The notes: generated from the sequence alone by a model not told the origin. Numbered from the stretch's first letter, positions 20,233-27,973 are shown. The stretch: 34,768 nucleotides of DNA from Candidatus Yanofskybacteria bacterium CG10_big_fil_rev_8_21_14_0_10_46_23 (GCA_002771135.1 PCXO01000010.1:64025-98792); one strand, 5' to 3'. Translations and numbers: made by a program.

Positions 20233-22329
20233 TTAACGAATTTGAGCTTGGAGATTTGCTTCCAGTGCTGTTTTTATTTCTTTGTCTAATTCCCGAACCT
20301 CCACATCAGTCAGGGTGCGCTCAGAGGAACGATAGATAACGTGAAAGGCGACGCTCTTCTTCCCCATTTCTAAGTTCGGATTATCTTCGAAGATATCAAA
20401 GACGTCAACGTCTTCAATTATCCCCTCCTGATCCACCGCCTGAATTTGATTCAGAATATCGGCCACCCGGATCGAATTGTCAACCAAGACTGCGATGTCT
20501 CGAGTTACGGCCGGATATCTTGAAAGCGGCTGAAATTCAACTTCATCTTTAAGTTCATCAATTAAACGACTCAGATCGAATCGGAAAAGAGCAAAATTAC
20601 CCTTCTGTTTTATATTTAAAGCCAAAATAATTTTAGGATTCAGGATCCCTTGTTCACCGATCGACTGGCCGTTAATTTGGATTAAGGCATGCTTCCCCGG
20701 ATGAAAGCTGGGAGCAAGCCCGCCCTCCTCAAATTGATAGTCGGCCAACCCAAGCTGTTCTAAAAAAGCTTCCAGATAGCCTTTCAGGGTGAAGAAAACC
20801 TCTTGCTCCGATTGACTTGAAAAAAATAAACCGGCCAACTCTCGCTTCTCTTTTATTTCAGTGCCTTCCTGTTTAAAAACTCGCCCGATCTCAAAAAGAC
20901 CAAACTCTTTAAAATTTTTCTGATTTTCGAGAGCCGCGCGTAAAAGCCCGGGTAAAAGATTGGCTCGAAGAAATTTGTACTGCTCGGCAACCGGGTTGAT
21001 AACCGCGACACTTTGGCCGAACCGGAAGGCGTTGCGTTCTTGATCACTGATAAAAGAATAACTATAAATTTCGCTCAACCCTAAAAGCTTCAAGCTGTCC
21101 TTAATCCGCTGAGTCGCCTGAATCGTATCGCGCGTATCCCAAAGATCCCCGTCCTTCAAGCTAGCTCGCATTGGTTCTTCCTGCCAAGCAAACTTTTTTT
21201 CCTGGTAGAGGCTCACAACTGGGGGCCGAGACTTGATCTCATCATATCCATAGATTCGAGCAATCTCCTCAATCAAATCTTCGGGCGTTTGAATATCAGA
21301 GCGCTCCGGCGTGACCAAAACCTCCCAAGTCTGATCTGAAAATTTTATTTGTTCCGACCCGAAAAGTCCCTCTAAAATTCCCGTGGCCTCTTTTATCGGG
21401 ATATCAATCCCCGTCAGCGATTTAAAATATTCGAAATCTAATCGAACCAACCAACTTTTAGCCGGCGCGGGATAACTCTCGACCAGACCTCTTAAAACTT
21501 GCCCGCCCCCTAACTCGACGATCAACTTCGCCGCTCGATTTAAAGCTTTTTCTGTCATATCGGGGTTGACTCCATAGCTAAAGCGCATCGAAGCGTCGGT
21601 TCGAAGATCAAGGTTTTTGGCGGTGGCCCGAACCGAAGCCCTATCGAAAACCGCCCCCTCCAAAACAATCGTTTGCGTTTTTTGGGTAACGCCCGTGTCC
21701 CACCCCCCTTTTATCCCCGCGATCGCAATCGGCTCCTTGGCATCAGCGATAATCAACATTTCTTCGGAAAGCGCCACCGCCGTTTTCTGTTCGTCCAAAA
21801 TTTTAATTCGCTCTCCTTTCTTGGCGAAGCGAACAATGATTTTCCTATCAGCGATTTTTTCTAAATCGAAGGCATGAAGCGGTTGACCCAGTTCCAACAT
21901 AACAAAGTTGGTAACATCGACCACCAGATTAATTGATCGGAGGCCGACCGACTCAAGGCGAACCTTGAGCCAATCGGGCGCGGGGCCAATTTTTGCCCCT
22001 TGGATTATTCGAGTTGCATAACGCGGGCAGAGGTCTTTTTCTTTGACCTCGATTTTAAGTAAATCTTCTGCGGATTGGTCGCTTTCCTCGACGCGGGTGT
22101 CTATATTTTTCAATTTTGCCTTAAAGATCAGCCCGAGTTCTCGCGCCAGCCCCTGATGCGACATCAAATCGCCTCGATTGGGCAAAATATCAATATCAAA
22201 AATAGTATCTTCTTCCGTCGTTTTGGAATCATCAACTTCCGCGGTCCGAATCGTTAAAGCTTCCGCCACCGTTTGGGGGGTCTCTTTCAGGCCAACGTAA
22301 TCTTTTAGCCAGTTATAGGAGAATTTCAT
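20233..22329 (-). CDS. pheT: Phenylalanine--tRNA ligase subunit beta, short form without the N-terminal tRNA-binding (EMAP-like) domain
   Basis: MKFSYNWLKDYVGL runs directly to FDIDILPNRGDLMSHQGLARELG; C-terminal FDX-ACB RYPAVTRDIAVLVD. Confidence 0.95.
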   Translation of the reverse strand: MKFSYNWLKDYVGLKETPQTVAEALTIRTAEVDDSKTTEEDTIFDIDILPNRGDLMSHQGLARELGLIFKAKLKNIDTRVEESDQSAEDLLKIEVKEKDLCPRYATRIIQGAKIGPAPDWLKVRLESVGLRSINLVVDVTNFVMLELGQPLHAFDLEKIADRKIIVRFAKKGERIKILDEQKTAVALSEEMLIIADAKEPIAIAGIKGGWDTGVTQKTQTIVLEGAVFDRASVRATAKNLDLRTDASMRFSYGVNPDMTEKALNRAAKLIVELGGGQVLRGLVESYPAPAKSWLVRLDFEYFKSLTGIDIPIKEATGILEGLFGSEQIKFSDQTWEVLVTPERSDIQTPEDLIEEIARIYGYDEIKSRPPVVSLYQEKKFAWQEEPMRASLKDGDLWDTRDTIQATQRIKDSLKLLGLSEIYSYSFISDQERNAFRFGQSVAVINPVAEQYKFLRANLLPGLLRAALENQKNFKEFGLFEIGRVFKQEGTEIKEKRELAGLFFSSQSEQEVFFTLKGYLEAFLEQLGLADYQFEEGGLAPSFHPGKHALIQINGQSIGEQGILNPKIILALNIKQKGNFALFRFDLSRLIDELKDEVEFQPLSRYPAVTRDIAVLVDNSIRVADILNQIQAVDQEGIIEDVDVFDIFEDNPNLEMGKKSVAFHVIYRSSERTLTDVEVRELDKEIKTALEANLQAQIR

Positions 22330-22331
22330 AG

Positions 22332-23327
22332 TTAAAATTGCTTTAGAAATCGAAGGTCCCCTTGGGTAAAATGGCGAATATCGTCAATACCATATCGAAG
22401 CATGGTCAGCCGGTCTAGCCCCATCCCAAAGGCAAAACCCTGCCAGTCTCGAGGGACATAGTCCACGGCCTTGAAAACATTTTGATTGACCATCCCCGCC
22501 CCCGCCACCTCAAGCCACTTCCCCTTCCAATTGACATGGACGCCAACACTGGGCTCGGTAAAAGGAAAATAATCCGCTGAAAATTTAACTGGCGTCCCCG
22601 AACCGATAAACTCTGAAAAGAAAAACTCTAACACCCCCTTTAAGTGTGCTAAGGAAATATCGCGATCAACCATCAAACCCTCGACCTGATGAAGCTGGAA
22701 TTCATGAGTCATGTCGGTGGCTTCATTTCGAAAAACTCGCCCGGGAGAAATTATTCGGAAAGGCGGTTCGTGTTTCTCCATAAACCGAATCTGCATCGGC
22801 GAGGTATGCGTTCGCAAGAGATAAGAGTCGTGAGAATCTGACTTGCGCTCAATCCAAAAGGTATCTTGCAAATCCCGAGCCGGATGGTTTCGAGGAATAT
22901 TCAGCGCATCAAAATTGTACCACTCTGTTTCAATCTCGGGGCCTTCCAAAGATTGAAAACCCATAGAGCTAAAGATCCGCTCCACATCCCGTCGAACTAA
23001 GGTTATCGGGTGAAGATGGCCCCGAACCACTTTTTGGCCGGGTTGTGAGATATCAATTTTCTCACTCGCAACCGCCGTTTGGGTAGCTTCTTCTAAAAGT
23101 TCTTGCTTCTTAATTTCAAGCGCTTTGCTGACCTGGGCCTTAACTTGGTTGGCCTCCTCCCCGGCTAAGCGCCGCTCCGACTCTGTTCTCTGGCTCAGAC
23201 TTCTGAGAAACCGGGTCATCTCTGATTTGCGCCCCAAAAGCGCAACTCGAATTGAGGCCAAAGCTTTTAAATCTTTGGCTTGAGCTATCTCTTGGAGGCC
23301 GTTGTTTTTTATTTCTGCTAAACCCAT
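22332..23327 (-). CDS. pheS: Phenylalanine--tRNA ligase subunit alpha
   Basis: HPITLVRRDVERIFSSMGF, FDALNIPRNHPARDLQDTFW, FAFGMGLDRLTMLRYGIDDIR. Confidence 0.97.
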   Translation of the reverse strand: MGLAEIKNNGLQEIAQAKDLKALASIRVALLGRKSEMTRFLRSLSQRTESERRLAGEEANQVKAQVSKALEIKKQELLEEATQTAVASEKIDISQPGQKVVRGHLHPITLVRRDVERIFSSMGFQSLEGPEIETEWYNFDALNIPRNHPARDLQDTFWIERKSDSHDSYLLRTHTSPMQIRFMEKHEPPFRIISPGRVFRNEATDMTHEFQLHQVEGLMVDRDISLAHLKGVLEFFFSEFIGSGTPVKFSADYFPFTEPSVGVHVNWKGKWLEVAGAGMVNQNVFKAVDYVPRDWQGFAFGMGLDRLTMLRYGIDDIRHFTQGDLRFLKQF

Positions 23328-23328
23328 T

Positions 23329-23619
23329 TTAGAGAATCTTCTGAATAAATATTAAAATGATCACGCTTAAACTGATGATAAACCCCTGCCGAAAAGCACG
23401 ATAGAGAGTTTGAACTGAGTTAAAATTTCGAGCGAAAATCCGGCGAGAAAAGTAACCGATTAGAGTCGCCAGCCCCCAGATCACCAGTGCCAACGAAACA
23501 AAGAATAATCCTTGAATCAGAAGTGGAGCCGAATCCGGATTAGTCCGATAAACAATCGCCCAAAGACCCAAAACAGCTCCTAAAGTCGCAAAAATTATCC
23601 CCCAAATTTCACCCTTCAT
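23329..23619 (-). CDS. Small hypothetical membrane protein
   Basis: About three hydrophobic segments; immediately upstream of pheS on the same strand. Start uncertain (ATG 23619 or TTG 23637). Confidence 0.6.
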   Translation of the reverse strand: MKGEIWGIIFATLGAVLGLWAIVYRTNPDSAPLLIQGLFFVSLALVIWGLATLIGYFSRRIFARNFNSVQTLYRAFRQGFIISLSVIILIFIQKIL

Positions 23620-23681
23620 TCTCCTCAATTCTAACAAAATGAAGCTACCAAAACAAGCATAAAAACAGGGAAAAAATCAAC

Positions 23682-23705
23682 AAAAAGCCCCACCTTGGGT
23701 GAGAC
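23682..23705 (-). terminator. Terminator after the hypothetical gene at 23715
   Basis: Minus strand CTCACC-CAA-GGTGGGG then CTTTTTG. Confidence 0.45.
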
Positions 23706-23714
23706 TTGGAATAA

Positions 23715-23978
23715 TTAGGGACGGGAGACGAGATTTTGATAAAAATCTTTATAGGTGTTTCCCGAGTCAAACTCGGCCACCGATTCTTTTTTGCCTGATT
23801 CAAACAACAATACCCCCTGACACCACTCCCCCAGGGCAAGAGCTTTCCGGATTTTTTCAAGGGCGAGGACAATCGCCTCTTCTTTCGACTCTGCCTCAAA
23901 AAACATTGGCAACTCCGGATCGAGCTGATCAATCCCGCGAGCATGCCGACCCCTTTGCCACTCTAGTCTGAACTTCAT
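23715..23978 (-). CDS. Hypothetical small soluble protein
   Basis: MKFRLEWQRGRHARGIDQLDPELP...; SD AGGAG 7 nt upstream of this ATG. Supports this frame over overlapping ORF 23645..23944. Confidence 0.6.
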   Translation of the reverse strand: MKFRLEWQRGRHARGIDQLDPELPMFFEAESKEEAIVLALEKIRKALALGEWCQGVLLFESGKKESVAEFDSGNTYKDFYQNLVSRP

Positions 23979-24005
23979 CCTCATTCTCCTTTCTTTTCTT
24001 TTCAA

Positions 24006-24067
24006 AAAGTATCATATCCGATGTGCCTCAAGGGCACATCGGATATGATATGCGGGAGTGACGGGAC
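24006..24067. repeat. 62-bp direct repeat copy 1, containing perfect 17-bp hairpin and 3' end of tRNA-Asp
   Basis: Identical to 24181-24242, period 175 bp. Confidence 0.9.
24011..24049 (-). terminator. Hairpin atcatatccgatgtgcc-tcaag-ggcacatcggatatgat; minus-strand terminator with T5
   Basis: Perfect 17-bp stem; minus strand continues ACTTTTTG. Confidence 0.65.
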
Positions 24068-24180
24068 ATCGCCTTCGGTTCTCTCGAAACCGTCGTTTCT
24101 CGAGACCGCCGGACCGGGCCTCAGGGTTTCCTCTGCTGAGGAAACATCCTTCCGGCCGTTCGAGTCTGCCGTCTGGCCTC

Positions 24181-24242
24181 AAAGTATCATATCCGATGTG
24201 CCTCAAGGGCACATCGGATATGATATGCGGGAGTGACGGGAC
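24181..24242. repeat. 62-bp direct repeat copy 2, overlapping the 3' end of the intact tRNA-Asp
   Basis: Identical to 24006-24067; hairpin arms 24186-24202 and 24208-24224. Confidence 0.9.
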
Positions 24243-24301
24243 TCGAACCCGCGACCTCCGCCGTGACAGGGCGGCGCTCTAACCAGCTGAGCTACACCCC
24301 C
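24228..24301 (-). tRNA. tRNA-Asp (GTC)
   Basis: GGGGGTGTAGCTCAGCTGGTTAGAGCGCCGCCCTGTCACGGCGGAGGTCGCGGGTTCGAGTCCCGTCACTCCCG folds as a cloverleaf; CCA not encoded. Confidence 0.93.
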
Positions 24302-24340
24302 AATTTTATTGGGGCAATTTATTTAATTTTTAAACCCTTG

Positions 24341-24414
24341 TGTCGGCGGGAGGATTCGAACCTCCGACCTAAGGGTTATGATTCCTTCGCTCTAACCAAC
24401 TGAGCTACGCCGAC
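24341..24414 (-). tRNA. tRNA-Met (CAT), elongator-like; tRNA-Ile2 (CAT, lysidine) not excluded
   Basis: GTCGGCGTAGCTCAGTTGGTTAGAGCGAAGGAATCATAACCCTTAGGTCGGAGGTTCGAATCCTCCCGCCGACA; full acceptor and T-stem pairing; CCA not encoded. Confidence 0.88.
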
Positions 24415-24474
24415 ATTAAAAGTCTCATTACTACAAGACTTTGGCAAACAAGAATCTTAAAGTATTCTCGATAC

Positions 24475-24520
24475 TTGTCCGCCGAAGTCTTTTAGACGGA
24501 GGTGGAAGCTACGCCGACAA
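24475..24520. repeat. Small imperfect palindromic element with TTGTC/GACAA ends, carrying 13 bp of the tRNA-Met 5' end
   Basis: agctacgccgaca at 24507-24519 repeats 24403-24415. Confidence 0.4.
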
Positions 24521-24573
24521 CAAAATAGCACAAAATAAAAGATTTAGAAGGACTTAGCTATTATACCCGAAAC

Positions 24574-24602
24574 TTTACAAAAATCAATTTAGATAATATA
24601 AT
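24574..24602 (+). promoter_or_regulatory. Consensus-like sigma70 promoter for tRNA-fMet (TTTACA-17-TATAAT)
   Basis: TTTACA 24574-24579, 17-nt spacer, TATAAT 24597-24602; tRNA starts 24627. Confidence 0.75.
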
Positions 24603-24626
24603 ACTCAGGCCCTTAACAATCCGGAT

Positions 24627-24701
<75 letters not shown>

Positions 24702-24709
24702 TTCGACGC

Positions 24710-24740
24710 GCAAAAGCCAGAACATCGTTCTGGCTTTTGC
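24710..24740 (+). terminator. Hairpin terminator after tRNA-fMet
   Basis: gcaaaagccagaac-atc-gttctggcttttgc, perfect 14-bp stem with CTTTT in the 3' arm. Confidence 0.65.
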
Positions 24741-24771
24741 TTGCTCATGGCAAGCACTTCGCGGAGAATGA

Positions 24772-24790
24772 CCCTGAGCTTGTCGAAGGG
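24772..24790. repeat. CCCTGAGCTTGTCGAAGGG motif resembling a small dispersed repeat common in environmental genomes
   Basis: ccctgagcttgtcgaaggg (reverse complement cccttcgacaagctcaggg) upstream of the GIY-YIG ORF; one copy in this window. Confidence 0.5.
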
Positions 24791-24814
24791 CACTCTATAT
24801 GTTTTCATTCTTAC

Positions 24815-25075
24815 ATGTATTTCGTTTATCTTATTCAATGCAAGGACAGAACAATATACACCGGAATCACCACAGATATTAAACGTCGCTTCCAAGAGCA
24901 CAAAGATAGCAAAGGTGGACACTATACGAGTTCGAGAGAAGTAGAAAAGGTTTTGTATACGGAAAGTCACAAAGACAGAAGTAGCGCCCTGAAACGGGAA
25001 GCTCAGACTAAAGGCTGGCGGCGAGAAAAGAAACTAAATCTTATTAAATTCGGCAAGCCTATTTATGAACTTTAG
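24815..25075 (+). CDS. GIY-YIG nuclease family protein (UPF0213/YhbQ-like)
   Basis: MYFVYLIQCKDRTIYTGITTDIKRRFQEHKDSKGGHYTSSR...ESHKDRSSALKREAQTKGW. Start moved from 24641 because that ORF runs through the tRNA. Confidence 0.88.
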   Translation: MYFVYLIQCKDRTIYTGITTDIKRRFQEHKDSKGGHYTSSREVEKVLYTESHKDRSSALKREAQTKGWRREKKLNLIKFGKPIYEL

Positions 25076-25084
25076 GTAAACAAA

Positions 25085-25105
25085 AAGGGGAGATCAGCTC
25101 CCCTT
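25085..25105 (-). terminator. Terminator overlapping the end of the small Cys-rich gene
   Basis: aaggggag-atcag-ctcccctt; minus strand continues TTTTTG. Confidence 0.65.
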
Positions 25106-25375
25106 GGGTAACAATAAGCCTTTCCCCGGAGTGTACAAGGGAAGAAGTCGAAGCCCCCTTTCCAGAGCCCTTTTTCGCTCCGCCAACCACAACCCCGAAT
25201 CTATCCCCTTGAAAGCCACCACCCGCGGGGAGGATTGGCGATTAATCTCGCTAGCCGGCCGGGCCACAATCGCCCCCACCGCGTGTTCAACACAAGCAAA
25301 AACACAGGCGCCATTTTCGAAATGAAGCTCGAAGATCGGCTCCTCGGGACAGTTCTGATAACAAACCGGCGTCAT
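25094..25375 (-). CDS. Hypothetical small Cys-rich (putative zinc-ribbon) protein A
   Basis: C-x3-C-x18-C-x2-H pattern (CYQNCPEEPIFELHFENGACVFACVEH); ATGA overlap with the upstream gene. Confidence 0.65.
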   Translation of the reverse strand: MTPVCYQNCPEEPIFELHFENGACVFACVEHAVGAIVARPASEINRQSSPRVVAFKGIDSGLWLAERKRALERGLRLLPLYTPGKGLLLPKGS

Positions 25376-25605
25376 TCTTCACCGCCCCCCACTCGCGGGT
25401 AATCGGGCATCTGGTTGATTAGGTCTCTGGCGACCACCTCCGGGCTAAAGCCCGGGGCGGCCTCCGTCATGGCAATTTTGTTGGCCTTTACCCGAACCAA
25501 ACAAATAAGGCAAACCGAGATTTTTCTTCCCGACCTCAAGGTGATAACGATCTCGGCCACGGATCGGCAACCACATAAAATAACTTTTCGATATTGACCT
25601 AGCAT
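25372..25605 (-). CDS. Hypothetical small Cys-rich (putative zinc-ribbon) protein B
   Basis: CGCRSVAEIVITLRSGRKISVCLIC: C-x-C-x18-C-x2-C; SD GGAAGG upstream of ATG 25605. Confidence 0.65.
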   Translation of the reverse strand: MLGQYRKVILCGCRSVAEIVITLRSGRKISVCLICLVRVKANKIAMTEAAPGFSPEVVARDLINQMPDYPRVGGGEE

Positions 25606-25635
25606 TGTGTCCTTCCCCCTTTTTTTAAAGATCAA

Positions 25636-26256
25636 CTACAAAAGACCGATTTCGGTCAGAGCCTTTTCAAACTGTTTTAAGGCATATTGGGCCTCGGCTT
25701 GTTTGACTTCAAAATCCGTATTATGAACAATCAAATTTCGAAGTTTATGCGCGTCCCAAAGACCCTGCAAACTGGCCAACTTGGTCTTGTCGATCCCCTT
25801 GAGGATCTCGCCCATTGAATCACCGCTAAAACCGACTTGGCGAAGAGCATCCTCAACCAACTTGTCCGCCTCCACCACAGCAAATTTCCACTCCGAGTCG
25901 CTTATCGAGCTAATATGATCCCGAACCTCATCCCAACGAGATTGAATTTTTTCTCGAGCCACCTCGACCGAACCGAAGCTGGGCGAAACAGTTCGTTGAT
26001 GCTCTTTAAACTTCAAGACTCGATTCAAAAACCAACCCAAGAGAACGATCAAGATAACCGTGACGATAACGCCGACAATTTGCAAAGTCGTTAAAACGCC
26101 ACCAAAAACCGCCCGAGCCTCTTGCACCGGTAGGGCTGTGGCTGCCTCAGAAAAGTCTGACCTGAACAAACCCAGATCAAAATTTTTATAAACCCCCTCC
26201 AAAATTTGGTGAACACTTTGGCTTGGGTCCGTAAAAAGTAATTCAAATTCATCCAT
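25636..26256 (-). CDS. Membrane-anchored protein with putative HEPN-like C-terminal domain
   Basis: TM helix LQIVGVIVTVILIVLLGWFLNRVL; C-terminal ADKLVEDALRQVGF...LWDAHKLRNLIVHNTDFEV with RNxxxH. ATG 26256 lies 1 nt after the gatA stop. Confidence 0.75.
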   Translation of the reverse strand: MDEFELLFTDPSQSVHQILEGVYKNFDLGLFRSDFSEAATALPVQEARAVFGGVLTTLQIVGVIVTVILIVLLGWFLNRVLKFKEHQRTVSPSFGSVEVAREKIQSRWDEVRDHISSISDSEWKFAVVEADKLVEDALRQVGFSGDSMGEILKGIDKTKLASLQGLWDAHKLRNLIVHNTDFEVKQAEAQYALKQFEKALTEIGLL

Positions 26257-26257
26257 A

Positions 26258-27640
26258 TTATCTTTGTTCGTAAGCGTAGGCGGTTGCCAAAACCGTTGCC
26301 TCATCAAATTGGCGACCCATAATTTGCAAGCCCACCGGGAGCCCTTCAACTTGACCGCAAGGAATCGAAATTGCTGGGATCCCCGCCAAACTGGCTGGCG
26401 CGGTATAAATGTCTTGAAGATACATTGAAACGGGATCGCTCTTCTCTCCGATCTTGAAGGCTGGGGTTGGCGCGGTTGGGCCAACAATCACATCAAAATT
26501 TTCAAAAGCTTTATCAAAATCTTCCTTGATTAATCGGCGAACCTTTTGGGCTTTGGCGTAGTAGGCCTCAAAATACCCCGAAGACAAGACGTAAGTTCCC
26601 AAAATTATTCGTCGGCGCACCTCCGCGCCAAACCCCTGCGCCCGAGAATCAAGATATGTGTCCAAAAGATTTTCACTTTGCACGGAAAGGCCGTATTTTA
26701 TACCGTCATATCGAGCAACGTTGGCCGAAACCTCCGAGGGCACTAAAATATAATACGTAGGCACGGCGTATTTAGTATGGGGCAAGGTAATCTCACCAAC
26801 CCTCGCCCCCAAAGCCTCAAGTTCAGTAATCGCTTTTTTAACAACCTTGGCCACCGCCGGATCGAGACCTTCGGCAAAAAACTCCGTTGGCACCCCAATT
26901 CTCTTGCCGACGACCCCCTCCCTCAGCCTAACCTCATAATCCTCGATTGGTTGGAGCGCCGAGGTGGCATCAAGCTCGTCTTGCCCGGCGATTATCGCCA
27001 ATAGGATGGCCGCGTCTTCAACCGTTTTGGTAATCGGGCCGATTTGATCAAAACTGGAAGCCATGGCAATAAGCCCGTGCCGCGAGACTCGCCCATAAGT
27101 TGGTTTTAGGCCCACCACTCCGCAAAAGGACGCCGGCAGACGGATTGAGCCACCCGTGTCCGAACCCAGAGCGGCAACAGCTTGACCACTTGCCACCGCG
27201 GCGGCGGAGCCACCGCTGGACCCCCCCGCCACGCGGGTGGGATCGTGAGGATTCCGAGTCGCCCCAAAAGCCGAGTTCTCGGTCGAGGCACCCATGGCAA
27301 ATTCATCGAGATTGGTCTTCCCCTGAAACCAGGCCCCCGCCACTCGAAGACGACTAATCGCCGTAGCGTCATAAGGCGCGACATAATTCTCCAAAATTTT
27401 TGAGGCCGCTGTGGTCTTTCCACCCGCAATTAAAATATTGTCTTTAACCGCAATCGGCACATTTGCCAAAGAACCCTCTCGAATTTGAGCCTCCGGGTCA
27501 GAAAAACTTAAAAAGGCATGGAGGTCTTTATCCTTTTGCCGAGCAAAATCACCTAGCTCCTGCTGAAGCTCCGTGGCCGTGAATTCTCCGGTTGAGAGGC
27601 CGGCCTGCACCCTTTTAATCGTTAGGTTCGCTAATTCCAT
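26258..27640 (-). CDS. gatA: Asp-tRNA(Asn)/Glu-tRNA(Gln) amidotransferase subunit A
   Basis: Amidase signature GGSSGGSAAAVASGQAVAALGSDTGGSIRLPASFCGVVGLKPTYGRVSR. Confidence 0.97.
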   Translation of the reverse strand: MELANLTIKRVQAGLSTGEFTATELQQELGDFARQKDKDLHAFLSFSDPEAQIREGSLANVPIAVKDNILIAGGKTTAASKILENYVAPYDATAISRLRVAGAWFQGKTNLDEFAMGASTENSAFGATRNPHDPTRVAGGSSGGSAAAVASGQAVAALGSDTGGSIRLPASFCGVVGLKPTYGRVSRHGLIAMASSFDQIGPITKTVEDAAILLAIIAGQDELDATSALQPIEDYEVRLREGVVGKRIGVPTEFFAEGLDPAVAKVVKKAITELEALGARVGEITLPHTKYAVPTYYILVPSEVSANVARYDGIKYGLSVQSENLLDTYLDSRAQGFGAEVRRRIILGTYVLSSGYFEAYYAKAQKVRRLIKEDFDKAFENFDVIVGPTAPTPAFKIGEKSDPVSMYLQDIYTAPASLAGIPAISIPCGQVEGLPVGLQIMGRQFDEATVLATAYAYEQR

Positions 27641-27641
27641 T

Positions 27642-27944
27642 TTATTTCCGACTTAAAATCGCCTTAACCCGAACATAGTTTTTATCCTTATCGGGAGCAA
27701 GATCAACAAGAGCGGAAGTTTTAACTCGATCACTCGGATAGGGTTGCCCGTCCGGTCGCAAAACATTTTCGATCTCCGTTACCTGATACAGAGGAGAAAT
27801 ATTATCCGTCTTCACGGCCTGAAGTTGATCAACGAAATTAAGGATAGAAGCAACCTCTTTGGTGTAGTCTTCCTCCTCTTGGGCGGTCAAGCGAAGTCGC
27901 GCCAAGCCCGCAATATGCTTTATGTCTTCCTTAGAAAAAGCCAT
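27642..27944 (-). CDS. gatC: Asp-tRNA(Asn)/Glu-tRNA(Gln) amidotransferase subunit C
   Basis: IKHIAGLARLRLTAQEEEDYTKEVASILNFVDQL, LRPD; next to gatA. Confidence 0.94.
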   Translation of the reverse strand: MAFSKEDIKHIAGLARLRLTAQEEEDYTKEVASILNFVDQLQAVKTDNISPLYQVTEIENVLRPDGQPYPSDRVKTSALVDLAPDKDKNYVRVKAILSRK

Positions 27945-27973
27945 GAATTTATCTCTTTATTAACACAAAGAAA

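Noticed and set aside
23645-23944. 99-aa ORF overlapping 23715..24005
   Set aside because: Competing frame has a well-placed SD and more protein-like composition, and a terminator sits inside this ORF.
24006-24242. CRISPR array
   Set aside because: Only two repeat units, 62 bp each, one inside a tRNA, spacer 113 bp; no cas genes.
24021-24282. Plus-strand ORFs containing GSDGTRTRDLRRDRAAL
   Set aside because: Translation of antisense tRNA-Asp and the repeat, a common annotation artefact.
26257-26487. 77-aa N-terminal extension of ORF 25636..26487
   Set aside because: Overlaps the 3' end of gatA out of frame; ATG at 26256 right after the gatA stop is more plausible.
27100-27429. Pro/Arg- and Trp-rich ORFs on both strands
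   Set aside because: Shadow ORFs inside gatA over the GC-rich amidase signature.
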